A stretch of DNA of 64,000 nucleotides from Dioscorea cayenensis subsp. rotundata (GCF_009730915.1 NC_052474.1:2267501-2331500), one strand, 5' to 3'. Shown: positions 1 through 11,210, counted from the stretch's first letter. Notes: a model not told the origin generated them from the letters alone. Made by a program: numbers and translations.

Positions 1-105
1 GTGGGTGACATCTTTACTAAGCCACTTACAGTTGATAAACATATCTATATGAGAGGGTTGCTGGGTCTTTGCATGCTTCAATCAACAGGGGATGTTGGTG
101 TGTGA
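1..105 (+). CDS. Ty1/copia polyprotein, C-terminal end (partial)
   Basis: The reading frame is open from the window edge to TGA at 103-105 and encodes 34 residues. It contains DIFTKPL, the signature near the end of the copia RNase H domain, followed by a short tail. The rest of the polyprotein lies outside the window. The frame runs about 13 bases into the downstream LTR, which begins at 93 after a purine-rich tract, as is common for the 3' end of copia elements. Recognition of the motif is firm; whether the element is intact cannot be judged here. Confidence 0.8.
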   Translation: MGDIFTKPLTVDKHIYMRGLLGLCMLQSTGDVGV

Positions 106-620
106 TTGGAAGCATGCCCTGCGCAAGAAGTTGGTGACGATGGCGAAGCAGTGTGGCAGGCCAAGGGGAATGTTACCGATCTCTGATGAGCATGGAGGAG
201 AGTAAGGTTTAGTGTATTGTGTATTCTTGGTCATGTGACTGAGATATTTTGTAATAGAGAGCATTAATGGCTCTCCATATCTATGTGTGTACGTGCATAG
301 CCAAATGGTGATGGCTCTAGTGTAAAGGCATGGCCAATAGTTATGGGTTTTGAGTGTCTGACCAATAGGGTGGTTGATATGTGTTTGAACTATGTTACTT
401 TTTGAACATATAATGAAAGGAAGGGCATGGTGCTGATTGGTGGGTTCTAATATGTTGAAAAGTCTCCTCTATTTCTTTTTATTTGAACCAATCTTCATTA
501 AGTCAAATGAGTCAGTGAGTTAAAAAGCTAACTGGTATTTCCTCAAACACTCTGAAAAAACTGGTGTGCTGCTCGGAGTCTCTTCAGTGACCTGATCCTC
601 GCCGACGATCTACATCAACA
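93..620 (+). mobile_element. copia 3' LTR
   Basis: The segment starts TGTTGG, directly after the purine-rich CAACAGGGGA (83-92), a plausible polypurine tract, and ends ATCAACA. The termini TGTTG and CAACA form a perfect 5-bp inverted repeat with canonical TG and CA ends. The length of 528 bp is typical for copia. The partner LTR is outside the window, so boundaries rest on the termini and on the upstream coding end. Confidence 0.65.
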
Positions 621-1290
621 ACTATTCCATGTCCATGAAAAAGTAATGTTTACTGAATTTGAAAAAAAAAACTGGCTCAAAGAGTCTTATTTGACATGAG
701 TGATTATACTGAGCATGAGTGATATTTGCTCGAGAAGTTGAAACACCTCAAATTAGGATTGGAAGGCAAGCTGACAAACTTCACAAACTTCAAAGTCAAT
801 CATATATCAAGTAAGCTTTATAGAGTATCTCTACTGATATCTTGACATATCCCTCTCTGGACGTTAGGGACCCTAGAAATTTAGTTCAGCACTAAATAAA
901 AAGTCGATATTCTCATATTCGTCAACCCTTTAATTTTTACGGTGTTTTTAGTCCAACCATAGCCTCTCTTCGATTCAACCACGACTAGTAGCGAGCCCGT
1001 AACTCACGTCGAGTAAAGGGGTTAAAGTCAACTACTATCATAGTGAAGGATGTTTTGAATAATTTCTCAAATTTTATTAAAAACTTAAAATTTTAGAAAT
1101 TTTTAAATAAAAAAAATTTTTCATTACTAAAATTTTTTTACATTTGTCATGCCATATTATCAATTTAATAATTATTAAAAAAATTATAAAGTTTAGAACA
1201 TTATATAATTTTTAAAAATTTTTCACAATTTTTTTGAAAAAAGAACTTGTTTTTTTAATTACTAAAATTATTAAAAAAACTTAACATTGC
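621..1290. other. Intergenic, transposon-like debris
   Basis: No gene is seen. The stretch after the LTR becomes strongly AT-rich from about 1060. A moderately GC-balanced block (about 840-1030) resembles non-coding repeat tail rather than coding sequence. Confidence 0.5.
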
Positions 1291-1365
1291 TTAACTCCCA
1301 GGATTTGAACCAGCGGTGAGCTCCTATCATTCAACTCCCACGACCACTCAGCTCATGCCCATTAC
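1291..1365 (-). repeat. tRNA-related (SINE-like) sequence
   Basis: Read on the minus strand, 1311-1301 matches the polymerase III B box consensus (GGTTCAAATCC). About 35-50 nt upstream, 1359-1341 resembles an A box (GAGCTGAGTGGTCGTGGG). Spacing and order are those of a tRNA-derived head. No complete cloverleaf can be drawn, so this is a tRNA-related repeat fragment and not a tRNA gene. It may be the 5' part of a SINE or part of a larger element that includes the palindromic block at 1460-1481. Confidence 0.45.
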
Positions 1366-1454
1366 ATAATAACTTTATACAAATAAAATATTAGAAAACA
1401 TTAATATTCATATAAAAAATCTTATTGAATACAGTTCTTCTAAGGTTTTCCGGC

Positions 1455-1510
1455 CTGTCAGCCCGGGCTTCAGCCCGGGCTGCCACCCATGTGGGTCCGC
1501 CCCTGACAAT
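1455..1510. repeat. Duplicated 10-bp GC palindrome
   Basis: The perfect palindrome AGCCCGGGCT occurs at 1460-1469 and again at 1472-1481 in otherwise AT-rich DNA. It is followed by a GC-rich segment whose minus strand reads like the GGGGCGGACCCAC ends common in plant transposons. It is probably a transposon terminus; the family is not identified. Confidence 0.45.
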
Positions 1511-2585
1511 GGCCAAACTACAATACTGTCAAACTCTACCCAACTCCTGAGATGCTCAAGTGTGGAAGTCTTCAAACAGTACTTCTACCAAACAACATCA
1601 AAGAATTAACAAGAAACTTGCATGCATGGACGTGCATTCATTAGCTAGGAACCTGCAACATCATTGGAAAATTTGAACTAAAAGAAAATCGAACTCGTTG
1701 TTACTACTTTCCAAGCTTTTGTTTTTCTCTTATTCACCTACAAAGAGATAAAGATCAGCTAGACTTGAAAGAAGAAGAAAAAAAAGAAGAAGAAGAAGAT
1801 GTTACTCAAATGCTGCATCAAGGACTGATTATTTTGCGTTCAATTCAGCTAGAGTTCACAAACAAAATGAAAAAGGATCAAGGTACACTGTTGGTGCTGC
1901 CATTGTTGGTAAGACATACATTTTTAGGCCATCAACAACTAATTTCTAAATGTGCTGAGGTTCTTACATGTATAGCATTTGAACTCTGGACGTTGCACTT
2001 CATTAGTATATCAATGGGGCCGGGATTGATCGAGAATGTATTTGTGGCCCAGATCCCGACTTGCCAAACCCATCCCGATCCCAACCCAGCGGGGATTACC
2101 AGGTTTGGGATTCCCGTTCTCAATTTTTTTTATATATTAAATACATCAAATATATTATCTTTTAATAATATATATTTTTTATTTAATATTATTTTTTTAA
2201 TATTATATATATATTATCTAAATTATATATTCAAGATGGGGCAGGAAAGAGATTCTCTATAACTCACAAGAATTTACATCCCCTCCTGGGGCAAATTGAT
2301 AACCCTAGACTTCATCACTAATTACTTAGAATTAACTATTTTTTAAAATTATTTATTTTGAAATCTTATCAAATATATTGTGGATAAAATCATATGAATA
2401 ACTAACTTTTTAAAGTCTAAAATTAAAGTTTATCAAAATTACAAATTATATTTTGTATTTAGTCATTGGGGTATCTATTTAATTAAACTTAAACATTTTT
2501 TTTCAAGTGATAAAATTAGTGTTTCAAACTTGGTTATATCTCTTAGGTCGAGATCATAACTATACACACTTAAAATTAAAAAGAG
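1511..2585. other. Intergenic, no supported gene
   Basis: There are open frames here but their composition is low-complexity (a GAA-rich run near 1770-1800, AT tracts near 2130-2230). The GC-rich block at 2015-2115 (repeated CCCGATCCC/CCCAACCC) flanked by AT tracts looks like a decayed transposon end. No gene is called. Confidence 0.4.
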
Positions 2586-2972
2586 CGATGTTATTTTTAC
2601 CAATAGATTTATTGAATAGGTTTCCAAATAACATGGATGCTAACTTGTTATCCACGTCATCATCCACATTGTTCAAATTTTTTAAAAAAATTATAAAACC
2701 ATATCTAAAATTTTAAACCAAAATACTATAAAATTTATACCTAAAAATCTAAAAACTTAAACCCTAAATCATAAAACCTAAACAGTAGGGGGTTGTGGTT
2801 TATACTTTAGGGGTTTAGAGAAGGAGTTTTCGATTTATCATTTAATATTAAAGATTTAAATTTAGGATTTAGATAACAAAGAGATATTAAGGATAAAGAA
2901 AGAATGACGTGGATTCTGACAATGATGACAACTTGACATCTACGTGGAAATCTATTATGTAAAATATCATTA
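2586..2972. mobile_element. Candidate MITE with imperfect terminal inverted repeats
   Basis: The left end (about 2586-2612) and the reverse complement of the right end (about 2945-2972) both read GAT(G/A)TT(A)TTTTAC..AATAGATTT, an imperfect inverted repeat of about 25 bp. Subterminal sequences around TCCACGTCAT are also mirrored. The interior is AT-rich and non-coding. The family and target duplication are unresolved. The right end passes directly into the tandem repeat region. Confidence 0.4.
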
Positions 2973-3440
2973 CTACAAAAAAAATATTAACTATAGAAAA
3001 CAAACATGAAAATAAACGACAAATATATATATAAATATATATACCAAACAAACATAAAAAAACCATCCTAAGTAACTATAGGAATCAATAAGATAAGAAG
3101 ATGAATGACAAAAAAAAATACAAATAATTAAGAATAGTAAGGAATAAAAAAAATTATAAACAACAGAAAAAAAAATGGCAACGATAAGACAAGAAAATGA
3201 CCGACAAAAAATATACCAGAACATCAATGAACAAGAAGAGATAAAGAAAGAATGAAAGGATGTCATACGAGAAATCTATTCGATAAAAATATCATTACAA
3301 AAAAAAATATTAACTACAGAGAACTAACATAAAAATAAACGACAAAAATATATATATATATACCAAAAAAACAAAAAAAAAATCATACTAACTATAGGAA
3401 TCAATAAGACAAGAAGATGAACTACAAAAAAACAATATAC
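2950..3440. repeat. Direct duplication of about 335 bp
   Basis: The segment from about 2950 (AAATCTATT..AAAATATCATTAC) recurs from about 3280 with the same order of sub-motifs, including ACGACAAA, ATATACC and ACTATAGGAATCAATAAGA. It forms the proximal part of the minisatellite region that follows. Confidence 0.6.
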
Positions 3441-5285
3441 AAATAATTAAGAATAGTAACAAAGAAAAAAAAATAAAAATGATAAAAAAAAACGATACCA
3501 ATAACTGTAAATTGGTAACGATACGACAATAAGATGACCACCAAAAAATATATCAATAACTTAGAACAGCAACAAACAGGAAAATCATAAAGCGACAAAA
3601 TAAACCATATCAATAACTGTAAATTGGATATGATGAATGACAAAAGAATATATCAATAACTTAGAACAGTAATGAACAAGAAAATCATAAACGACATAAA
3701 AAACATACCAATAAATATAAATTGGAAATGATAAGATAAGAAGATGAACGACAAGAGAATAACAATAACTTAGAACGACCAATAAAATCATAAACGACAA
3801 ATTAAACTATATCAATAACTGTAAATTGGACATGATACGACAAGAAGATGAATGACAAAAAATATACCAATAACTTTGAACAATAACCAACAAAAAAAAA
3901 TCATAAACGACAAACTAAATCAGATCAATAACTGAAAATTGGAAATGATAAGACAAGAAGATAAACGAAAAAATATACCACTAATTTAGAACAGTAACGA
4001 ACAAGAAAATCATAAATGACAAGAAAAAAGCCATATGAAACGATGAGACAAGAAGATAAACGACAAAAATATACCAATAACTCAGAACAATAACAATAAG
4101 AAAATCATAAAAGATAAAAAAAATTATATCAATAACTGGAAATTGTTTTTCAAAATATTTTACGTGTTATTTTTCAAAGTTTTAATTTTCAACTAGACAT
4201 ATTAATTTTAAACTTGTAAATGTGATACATATTTGTGTGTATATTATAATATATATATATATATATACATGATACAGAATTTTAATTTTGCAAAGGGGCT
4301 AACAGATAAAATATATATTTAAAAGTACAAACAAATATTTTTTTTAAAGGAAAAAAATACAATAAAAGATAAAATAATTAAGAATAGTAACAAATAAAAA
4401 AAATTATAAACGATAAAAAAACGTTAACAATAACTATAAATTGGTAACGATACGATAATAAGATGACCGCCAAAAAATATACCAATAACTTAGAACAACA
4501 ATGAACAAAAAAATCATAAACGACAAAATAAACCATATCAATAACTGTAAATTGGACATGATGAACGACAAAAGAATATACCAATAACTATAAATTGGAA
4601 ATGATAAGATAAGAAGATCAACGACAAAAGAATAACAATAACTTAGAACATTAACGACCAAGAAAATCATAAACGGCAAATTAAACCATATCAATAACTG
4701 TAAATTGGACATGATACGACAAGAAGATGAATGACAAAAAAAATATACCAATAACTTTGAACAATAACCAACAAAAAAAAATCATAAACGACAAACTAAA
4801 TCAGATCAATAACTGAAAATTGAAAATGATAAGACAAGAAGATAAACGAAAAAATATACCACTAATTTAGAACAGTAACGAACAAGAAAATCATGAATGA
4901 CAAGAAAAAAAAACCATATCAATAATGGTAAATTGAAAACGATAAGACAAGAAGATAAACGTCAAAAAATATACCAATAACTCAGAACAATAATAATAAG
5001 GAAATCATAAATGACAAAAAAAACTATATCAGTAACTGGAAATTGTTTTACAAAATATTTTACGCGTTATTTTTTAAAGTTTTAATTTTCAACTAGACAT
5101 ATTAATTTTAAACTTATAAATGTGATACATATTTGTGTGTATATTATAATATATATATATATATATATATACATACATGATACAGAATTTTAATTTTGCA
5201 AAGAGGCAAATAGATAAAATATATATTTAAAAGTATAAACAAATATTTTTTTTAAAGAAAAAATACAATAAAAGATAAAATAAAA
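3441..5285. repeat. Nested AT-rich minisatellite, two 0.9-kb higher-order units
   Basis: Two direct copies of about 930 bp (about 3441-4373 and 4374-5285) begin with AATTAAGAATAGTAAC and end with a shared non-tandem tail (TTTTAATTTTCAACTAGACA, then a TA microsatellite and ACATGATACAGAATTTT). Inside each copy are several degenerate monomers of about 112 bp built from ATACCAATAACTTAGAACA, AAAATCATAAACGACAAA and AACTGTAAATTGG. No protein is encoded: the apparent minus-strand frames are simply the repeat translated. The recurrent ACGACAAA word resembles subterminal repeats of some DNA transposons, but that is only a suggestion. Confidence 0.75.
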
Positions 5286-5382
5286 TCTCTAAAAAGATTC
5301 AATAAAACCTAGAATACCCTTCTTATATCCCTATCCAGTCCGCGGAATCCTCACTGGACTTCATCCTGTTTAATTTTTCATT

Positions 5383-5391
5383 TTAGGGTTT
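5383..5391 (-). promoter_or_regulatory. telo-box upstream of the RING gene
   Basis: TTAGGGTTT (AAACCCTAA on the minus strand) lies about 230 bp upstream of the start codon. This is the plant telo-box found near the transcription start of many housekeeping genes. Function here is inferred only. Confidence 0.4.
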
Positions 5392-5614
5392 TTATTTATA
5401 TGTCCAAAAATCCCCAAACAGCACCCACAGTTCCCAAACCAGCCCAAAGAAATCCCCAATTCCCAAACCGACCTCCAGATCACAGTCAGGGAAATGGTTG
5501 TCGAAACGGCGAATTAGGGCTTCGATTTGATCATAGATTGGGAAATGGTTCTCGATTGATGTTTGAAGCTTGAATTTGAGGTTCAATTTTACTTGTTCTT
5601 TTTGAGGATTTTTC

Positions 5615-7045
5615 ATGGCGGATGAGGGAAATCAGAACGGGAGTGGAGAGATGGATCTCAGTCTCAACCTTGGTCTCCCTCAATCCTACCTCAATGGTGT
5701 CACCGGCCTCGGAACCACCCTCACTATCAGCTCCTCTCCCACCGCCGAAGGGGACAGCGATCCGATGAAGCCTCCGGAACAAGAAGATCTCTATGCTGCG
5801 GCCAACCTTTTGATCAATGTTGGATCAGTGCCCGTGGCTGAGGAGCAGGGCTACGCCGTTGATCCTCTTGTTCCCGTTGAAGCAGTTCCATTGCGAAGCT
5901 TCGTGATAAGAGATGTGCTGTTGGTCCCTGATGATGCAGTGCCGCTGGTTGCTGTACAACCTTCAGCTTCGGATATCGACGCTTCTCCATTGACGACTAC
6001 TCGGTGTCATGATGAGAATTCGCAGGTTGTGCGCTTGTTCTTCGTTTCTGATCCAAATTTCAGGTTTGAGAGACCGACAGAAACCGAGAATCAGCCTGTG
6101 AGGCAGGAGGGATCTGGACAGGGTTCGGCGGTGAAGGACGATGATAATGCTGAATTTGAGTGCAATGTATGTTTTGATACCGCAAAGGAGCCTGTGGTCA
6201 CTTCTTGTGGTCATCTCTTCTGTTGGTCATGTTTGTATCGATGGTTGCATCGTAACCTGGAGAACAAAGAATGCCCAACATGCAAAGGTGCTTTGCTTGG
6301 ATGTAACATCACACCCATCTATGGGCGAGGGGGACCGGAGAGAAGCATGCGTGGTGAGGTTGGAGAGGAAGGGAAGCAGGGGGGGTTTGTGATACCACCA
6401 AGGCCACGGGGAAGTCGGTTTGAGGGCTTCAACCAATGGTTTGAGCCTGTTTTTGATGTGGCTGATGAGGATGTTATATCTAGTTGGAGAAGTATTGTGG
6501 AGGAGGGGATGAGGAATATGTTTGAAAGAATTGTGGAGCCAAGCATGAAAGAGATGTTTAACCGTTGTTATCAAACGTTGATGGAGACTCAGGCAGACCA
6601 ATGGGATCCCGTGTTTGGTGAAACCATTGGTGAGGTGTTAAGCCAAAGAAGGTGTCCAAGAGTTCCTCAGAGTAATGCTGTTGTCTCAGCTTCTACTTAC
6701 AGGAGGGAGGACTTACTTTGGCAATGGTTTACACTTTGTGGCCTTGCTAAAACTCAGAAACTCACAGCTATGGCCAACATGGAGATCATGTTTGATAGGA
6801 TCACTGCTGGTATGGGTGGAATTACTTCTGTTGGGCCTTCTGCAGTTGCTGGTCCCTCTAGCACAATGGCTGTGATTCAAGGAGATAGTGCTTTTGCTTC
6901 TGACTCACCAGAAGCAAACAGTTCAGAGACTTCTGGGTCTCTTAGAAGAACTTGGAGCAGTGTTTCTGGCTCTTCATATGGGGATGATGGAGATGATGGG
7001 GATGATGGAGATGTTCATGAAAATATAAGGAGGAGGTTGAACTAA
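5615..7045 (+). CDS. RING-type E3 ubiquitin ligase (C3HC4), intronless
   Basis: A single open frame of 476 residues with no intron. The C3HC4 RING lies at about residues 183-223 (C183, C186, C198, H200, C203, C206, C220, C223), with the hydrophobic and Trp positions expected of an E2-binding RING. The sequence around it (EFECNVCFDTAKEPVVTSCG) is typical of the RMA-like group. Unlike short RMA proteins it has long flanks and no hydrophobic C-terminal anchor. The C-terminal half (about 280-400) is a conserved-looking helical region, and the tail is acidic (GDDGDDGDDGD) then basic. Residues 15-19 (LSLNL) match the LxLxL EAR repression motif. The likely role is ubiquitin transfer in the cytosol or nucleus; the substrate is unknown. 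The start ATG is the first in frame after an upstream CT-rich leader. Confidence 0.88.
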   Translation: MADEGNQNGSGEMDLSLNLGLPQSYLNGVTGLGTTLTISSSPTAEGDSDPMKPPEQEDLYAAANLLINVGSVPVAEEQGYAVDPLVPVEAVPLRSFVIRDVLLVPDDAVPLVAVQPSASDIDASPLTTTRCHDENSQVVRLFFVSDPNFRFERPTETENQPVRQEGSGQGSAVKDDDNAEFECNVCFDTAKEPVVTSCGHLFCWSCLYRWLHRNLENKECPTCKGALLGCNITPIYGRGGPERSMRGEVGEEGKQGGFVIPPRPRGSRFEGFNQWFEPVFDVADEDVISSWRSIVEEGMRNMFERIVEPSMKEMFNRCYQTLMETQADQWDPVFGETIGEVLSQRRCPRVPQSNAVVSASTYRREDLLWQWFTLCGLAKTQKLTAMANMEIMFDRITAGMGGITSVGPSAVAGPSSTMAVIQGDSAFASDSPEANSSETSGSLRRTWSSVSGSSYGDDGDDGDDGDVHENIRRRLN

Positions 7046-9615
7046 GTTACCATGTTATTGATGGCAATAACAGGCAATAATAAGACTCCGAGAATAACTT
7101 AGTTCTATGAGTATTTCATGTTTATGTTCTCCTTTTATAAGCATAGTATAGTGTCTTTTAAGATGGCCGTGTTGTTGTAGTAGTAGTTGTTATTTTGTTT
7201 CAGACATCGATCATATAGCATCCTTCATGTTGTTCGTTCGTTTTTGTAAATAACTTCTTGTCGTTTATATAAAACATATATATATCCGATAGACTCATTT
7301 TGTGCGTATGGTTTGCTATATTGCGCCTTTTCTGACTCTTGTCGTTTCTGTTATTTGTCGTGCTTGTCGGTTTGCGGTTGTCCAACACCATGAATACTTT
7401 ACTTGTAAATTATAAAGATAAAACACCCACCTTCCGGCGCATGATGGGAAAGGACTAGCCGTACCTATCAATTGTCGAAGACCCCGTTGACTACTGATCA
7501 ACTTCCACGCGGCAACGGTCGGTTCTAATAGGAGTGAGATGAGCATTATTAACCATCTTATTGTCGCTTTCACCCGAGAAGAAAGGGTATGAATTTCAAA
7601 TCTTATTCTTGTATGTTCGATCATTTCTCCACTCTTTTCAATTCCTATTGCTATTGTTAGGAATCAAAGCCAATCCCTCTCAACTGTAATCTGCTACATG
7701 TACCTAAGTTTAATATATTATAAACCATAATCTCATGATGGTATGCAACTCTTGAGAGATGGAGAATATCGGTTTATCCCATAGGGGACTCAATAAATAG
7801 TGAATGAACACTACTCTATAATATTTCTATAGTATTGTATAATGTTTGTACTATAGTTGAAAAGGCCAAGGGGTTTCAATTTATAGGTTGCCCATTATGC
7901 GCGGACACTCTCTTTTTATGCTTCTTTAGCCATATTTTCTTTTAATGTTTTCGATTCTTGTTTTCAGTTTAGCATCACACTTTACTATTTTTTTTTAGGT
8001 TAATTGTCAGATGTAGATTCAGCACTAGTATTCTCTAGTTTCCTGTGAACTGATACCTACTCATAGCATACTTTAGTACTCGATTGGCACCTGCACTTAC
8101 GTTCTATAGATGACTATAGTTTTTCCTATCAAGTACACAACTACAACAAAAGTAAAAGATACAAAAAAATTAAATCAGAGGAACACAAATATCTTATGAT
8201 AGTATAAACACTAAGTCCAAATAATGAAGGAAAAAAAAAAATCCAATTTTCTCATTAAAATGAAGAAGAGTTAACCAGGTTCAGCAATCAATTAATACCC
8301 TAAAATAACGAAATAAATAAAAGAGCAAAAGATAAAAGGAAAAAAAAGCAAGACAAAGTAGAGGAAATACAGAAGGAAGACCAAGAGCTCAAATGAAGTA
8401 CATTGCAAAAACAAGCCCTAAGAATGAAGCACATTGTAAATACAGGCATTAAAAAGGGAGCTCATTATAAATTTTTCGCTCAACGTCCGGCGTTCTTATT
8501 GCCCAATCTACATCCATAATGGCCCCACGAGCTCCAGATGTAGACGTGTGGAGCATTTAAAGAGATATCTAACATTAATTATTTTTTTATTATATATATA
8601 TATATTTTTGATACAAAAATGATAGGCATCGTTAAAAGAACAAACATATACAAAAGAGTAAACCAATTTTGATAACTAAATGACTTTTAAAAAAATTACC
8701 GTATGGGGCCGTTAAAAGTAAAATTGTCTGCATAGAATTAATTAGTTTCAAACAAGGCATGCCACTCAAACTCTCAAAAGTAACATCGTCTGCATAGGAT
8801 TAGCTAGTGTGTAATTCTATGTTACTTAGACTTCGTAACTCATGCCACATTAGCTCATTTGTAATCCATAATATTAATGATTTTTCTTCAACAAGCAACC
8901 TCACAAGATTTATCTTTTTTTAACTTTGATTTATATAAATTTTGAGAAGAAATGCTCAACATCATCATTATCTCTGAAATTCACTGAGATCGTAGATGAC
9001 TCCATAAACCGTAGACCTAAAGGTATTTTGGTGGTACCTCGTAACTTGACGTGATTAAGGTTAGTTCAACTATTGCAATTGGTGTGCTGGTTGAAGTCAA
9101 GTTTAATTGTTTGGTGGCATCTTCTTGGTTATACCAAAAGAATTGATCATTAATTGCACTTGATTCAAGAGGCTCATCACAACTTAATTAATGTCTTCTT
9201 TCATAAATTATTTATGCATTCTTTTGTAATATTTATTTGTTTATTTCATCAGTCAGTTTGGTGGACGGATTAAAGGGCTTAAGGCCACGTTTAAGCGTTC
9301 CCACGTTACAAGTTGAATGATTGCCAGGGAATTTCATATTCAATCACATTATATCTTACATTCGTACCTTTAAAGAACTACTATCAATAGAGCGAGCATT
9401 TGGATGGCATTCACATAGTCAGATATATTTAGAAGTCTGAAATCTCATATTTTAAAAACATTCTTATAAACTTTGCCCAATTAAACTTATGTTTACTGTT
9501 AAGAGAGGATTTTGCTTAAATTTTGAAGGTGTGTATCAAGTACAAAATTATTTAACATATGACCCCTCAAAATTAATTAGGGTGCGTGGATGCACAAAGT
9601 CAATAATAAATTCTA
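7046..9615. other. Intergenic, no gene seen
   Basis: After the RING 3' UTR the sequence is AT-rich and non-coding. A short GC-richer patch at 7430-7600 and another at 8480-8545 show no coding frame, tRNA fold or clear transposon end. Confidence 0.5.
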
Positions 9616-9814
9616 GTCATATATATGATTCAGTTCTTGGAACAGCCAAGAGAAAATAACAGCCATCATAGTCATATATATGATTCAGTTCTTGAAACAG
9701 CCAAGAGAAAATAACAGCCATCAGTTCTTGGAACAGCCAAGAGAAAATAACAGCCATCATAGTCATATATATGATTCAGTTCTTGAAACAGCCAAGAGAA
9801 AATAACAGCCATCA
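9616..9814. repeat. Tandem repeat, about 55-bp unit, four copies
   Basis: The unit GTCATATATATGATTCAGTT plus CTTGGAACAGCCAAGAGAAAATAACAGCCATCATA starts at 9616 and 9671. A truncated copy starts near 9723 and a further full copy at 9762. Copies differ only by a G/A change (TTGGAACA versus TTGAAACA), which alternates between copies, so the array likely grew by duplication of a two-unit block. Confidence 0.85.
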
Positions 9815-10251
9815 CAAAGAACGCCAGGAATCAAAGATATTCAATTACTGGTTTGCGTAACAAACAAGAAGAAAAGGACCAGATCATTTATTGAATTAAA
9901 GTCCCTGTAACTCCTGAGTACTGGCCACCATAAAACCGTACAATCATGGTTTATTTACATCAGGGATGTCTGCATCGTAACTGAAAGAGCACAATGACAC
10001 AAAAAATAAAAAATAATAAAAAAATAAAATATAAAATTGAAATGGGCAAAGATAAAAACAAATAATGTGCATTTTCCGTACGCTGAAATCAACATAATAT
10101 ATCCTGGAAAGGATGCAGCGTGCAGGGACCAATAAAGTAACAAACAATCCATCATCTTCTCAAATGAATTGAAGGGGATAAATAGACTAAAATTGCAACA
10201 AAATTAAAAGAACCCAAAGAACTTCTTTCTCAGATAGGAAGATCATCGGGA
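9815..10251. other. Intergenic, no gene seen
   Basis: AT-rich sequence between the tandem repeat and the epimerase pseudogene. No supported feature. Confidence 0.5.
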
Positions 10252-11154
10252 CTAGTAGTCCAGGTACCAGTGAACGAACTTCTCGAGCCCCATTTCAAGG
10301 TCGGTGGACCCTCTATGCGAGGCCGATGCTGGCACGGGTGAACTGCACGTCCCCCGTTCCTCGGCATCTCCTTGTCCGTCACATTTCGGATAGCCTTCAC
10401 ATTAAGTAACCGCTCGAGAATCCCTACCAGCTCTTGGATGGCTGCTGGCGTGGTACTGCCGAGATTGTAGATGCGCAGCTGTGCCGAACCGCCGATACCA
10501 GTGCTTTCCTGAGCGGTGTCGAGGGCAGCGAGGCAGCCCTTAACGACGTCGTCGATGAAGGTGAAGTCGCGGCCGACAGTGGTGTGATTGAGGCCCTCAT
10601 AGGTGGAGATGGGCTTGCTGCGGAGGATGTCTTTAGTGAAAAAGAAGTACGCCATGTCGGGAAGGCCCCAAGGGCCATAGATGTGTGGTTGTAGGCATGA
10701 GCGATCTCCTCGCCTGCTTTCTTGGTGGCAGCGTACAGACTATGGCTGGCTGAGGGGAGGCGGAGCGGGCGGCGAGATGGAGACGTGAGTGAAGGGGACG
10801 ACGAAAAGCTTGCGGAAGAGATCAGGATCGTTGGTGTCGCCCTCGACGACGAAGACCCCCTCGTCATCGAGGAGGGCTTGGCGGGAACGTTTCAGGGAAG
10901 TGTCGTAGTAGTCGTTGAAGTTATCAAGGCCGAGGAGCCCCAGGGGGTGAGGCTGGAGGTGGAGAGGTGGCGGCGGGAAGAGATTGAGGGAGAGTAGCGG
11001 CGCGGGAAGATGAGTAGCACGATGGTGAGAAGGGAGAAGCATATGAGTACCCAGAAGGCGAGCTGGTGGTTGTGGATCCAGCGCTGGAAGATGCGGCGTT
11101 GGTGATAGGGCTTATCGGTCTTAAGCTTCCCGGCGTCGAGGGCACGCCGTCCAT
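10252..11154 (-). pseudogene. UDP-glucuronate 4-epimerase (GAE) pseudogene
   Basis: Homology to the GAE family (UDP-GlcA to UDP-GalA, Golgi membrane, pectin precursor) runs the whole length but in several frames. It begins MDGVPSTPG, then a one-base shift leads to the N-terminal anchor (LAFWVLICFSLLTIVLLIF). The glycine-rich NAD-binding motif is deleted: sequence jumps to GLDNFNDYYD. About 70 residues between PFTHV and SLYAATKKAGEE are missing. A further deletion joins IYG to PWGLPDMAYFFF. Another frameshift follows MPRNGG, and the frame resumes as DVQFTRAS..LEKFVHWYLDY and a stop at 10252-10254. Functional GAE genes are about 430-460 codons and naturally intronless, so lack of introns does not prove retroposition. 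With the Rossmann motif lost it cannot be an active epimerase. Confidence 0.9.
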
Positions 11155-11210
11155 GGCCAACGATTTGAGCAAAAGAGCTTTAGAAGTTAAAACAAAGAAA
11201 GAGAACAAAA

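Noticed and set aside
1765-2262. 165-codon ORF
   Set aside because: Starts in a GAA-rich run and ends in an AT tract; no family resemblance and likely transposon-derived non-coding DNA.
2740-2830. Interstitial telomere repeat
   Set aside because: Only isolated AAACCCTAAA and TTTAGGGGTTTAG words, not a tandem array.
3422-4751. Minus-strand hydrophobic Phe/Tyr/Ile-rich ORFs
   Set aside because: They are translations of the AT-rich minisatellite and share no feature of real membrane proteins.
7430-7620. Possible tRNA or SINE
   Set aside because: ATTTCAAATC is only a weak B-box match and no A box or cloverleaf is present.
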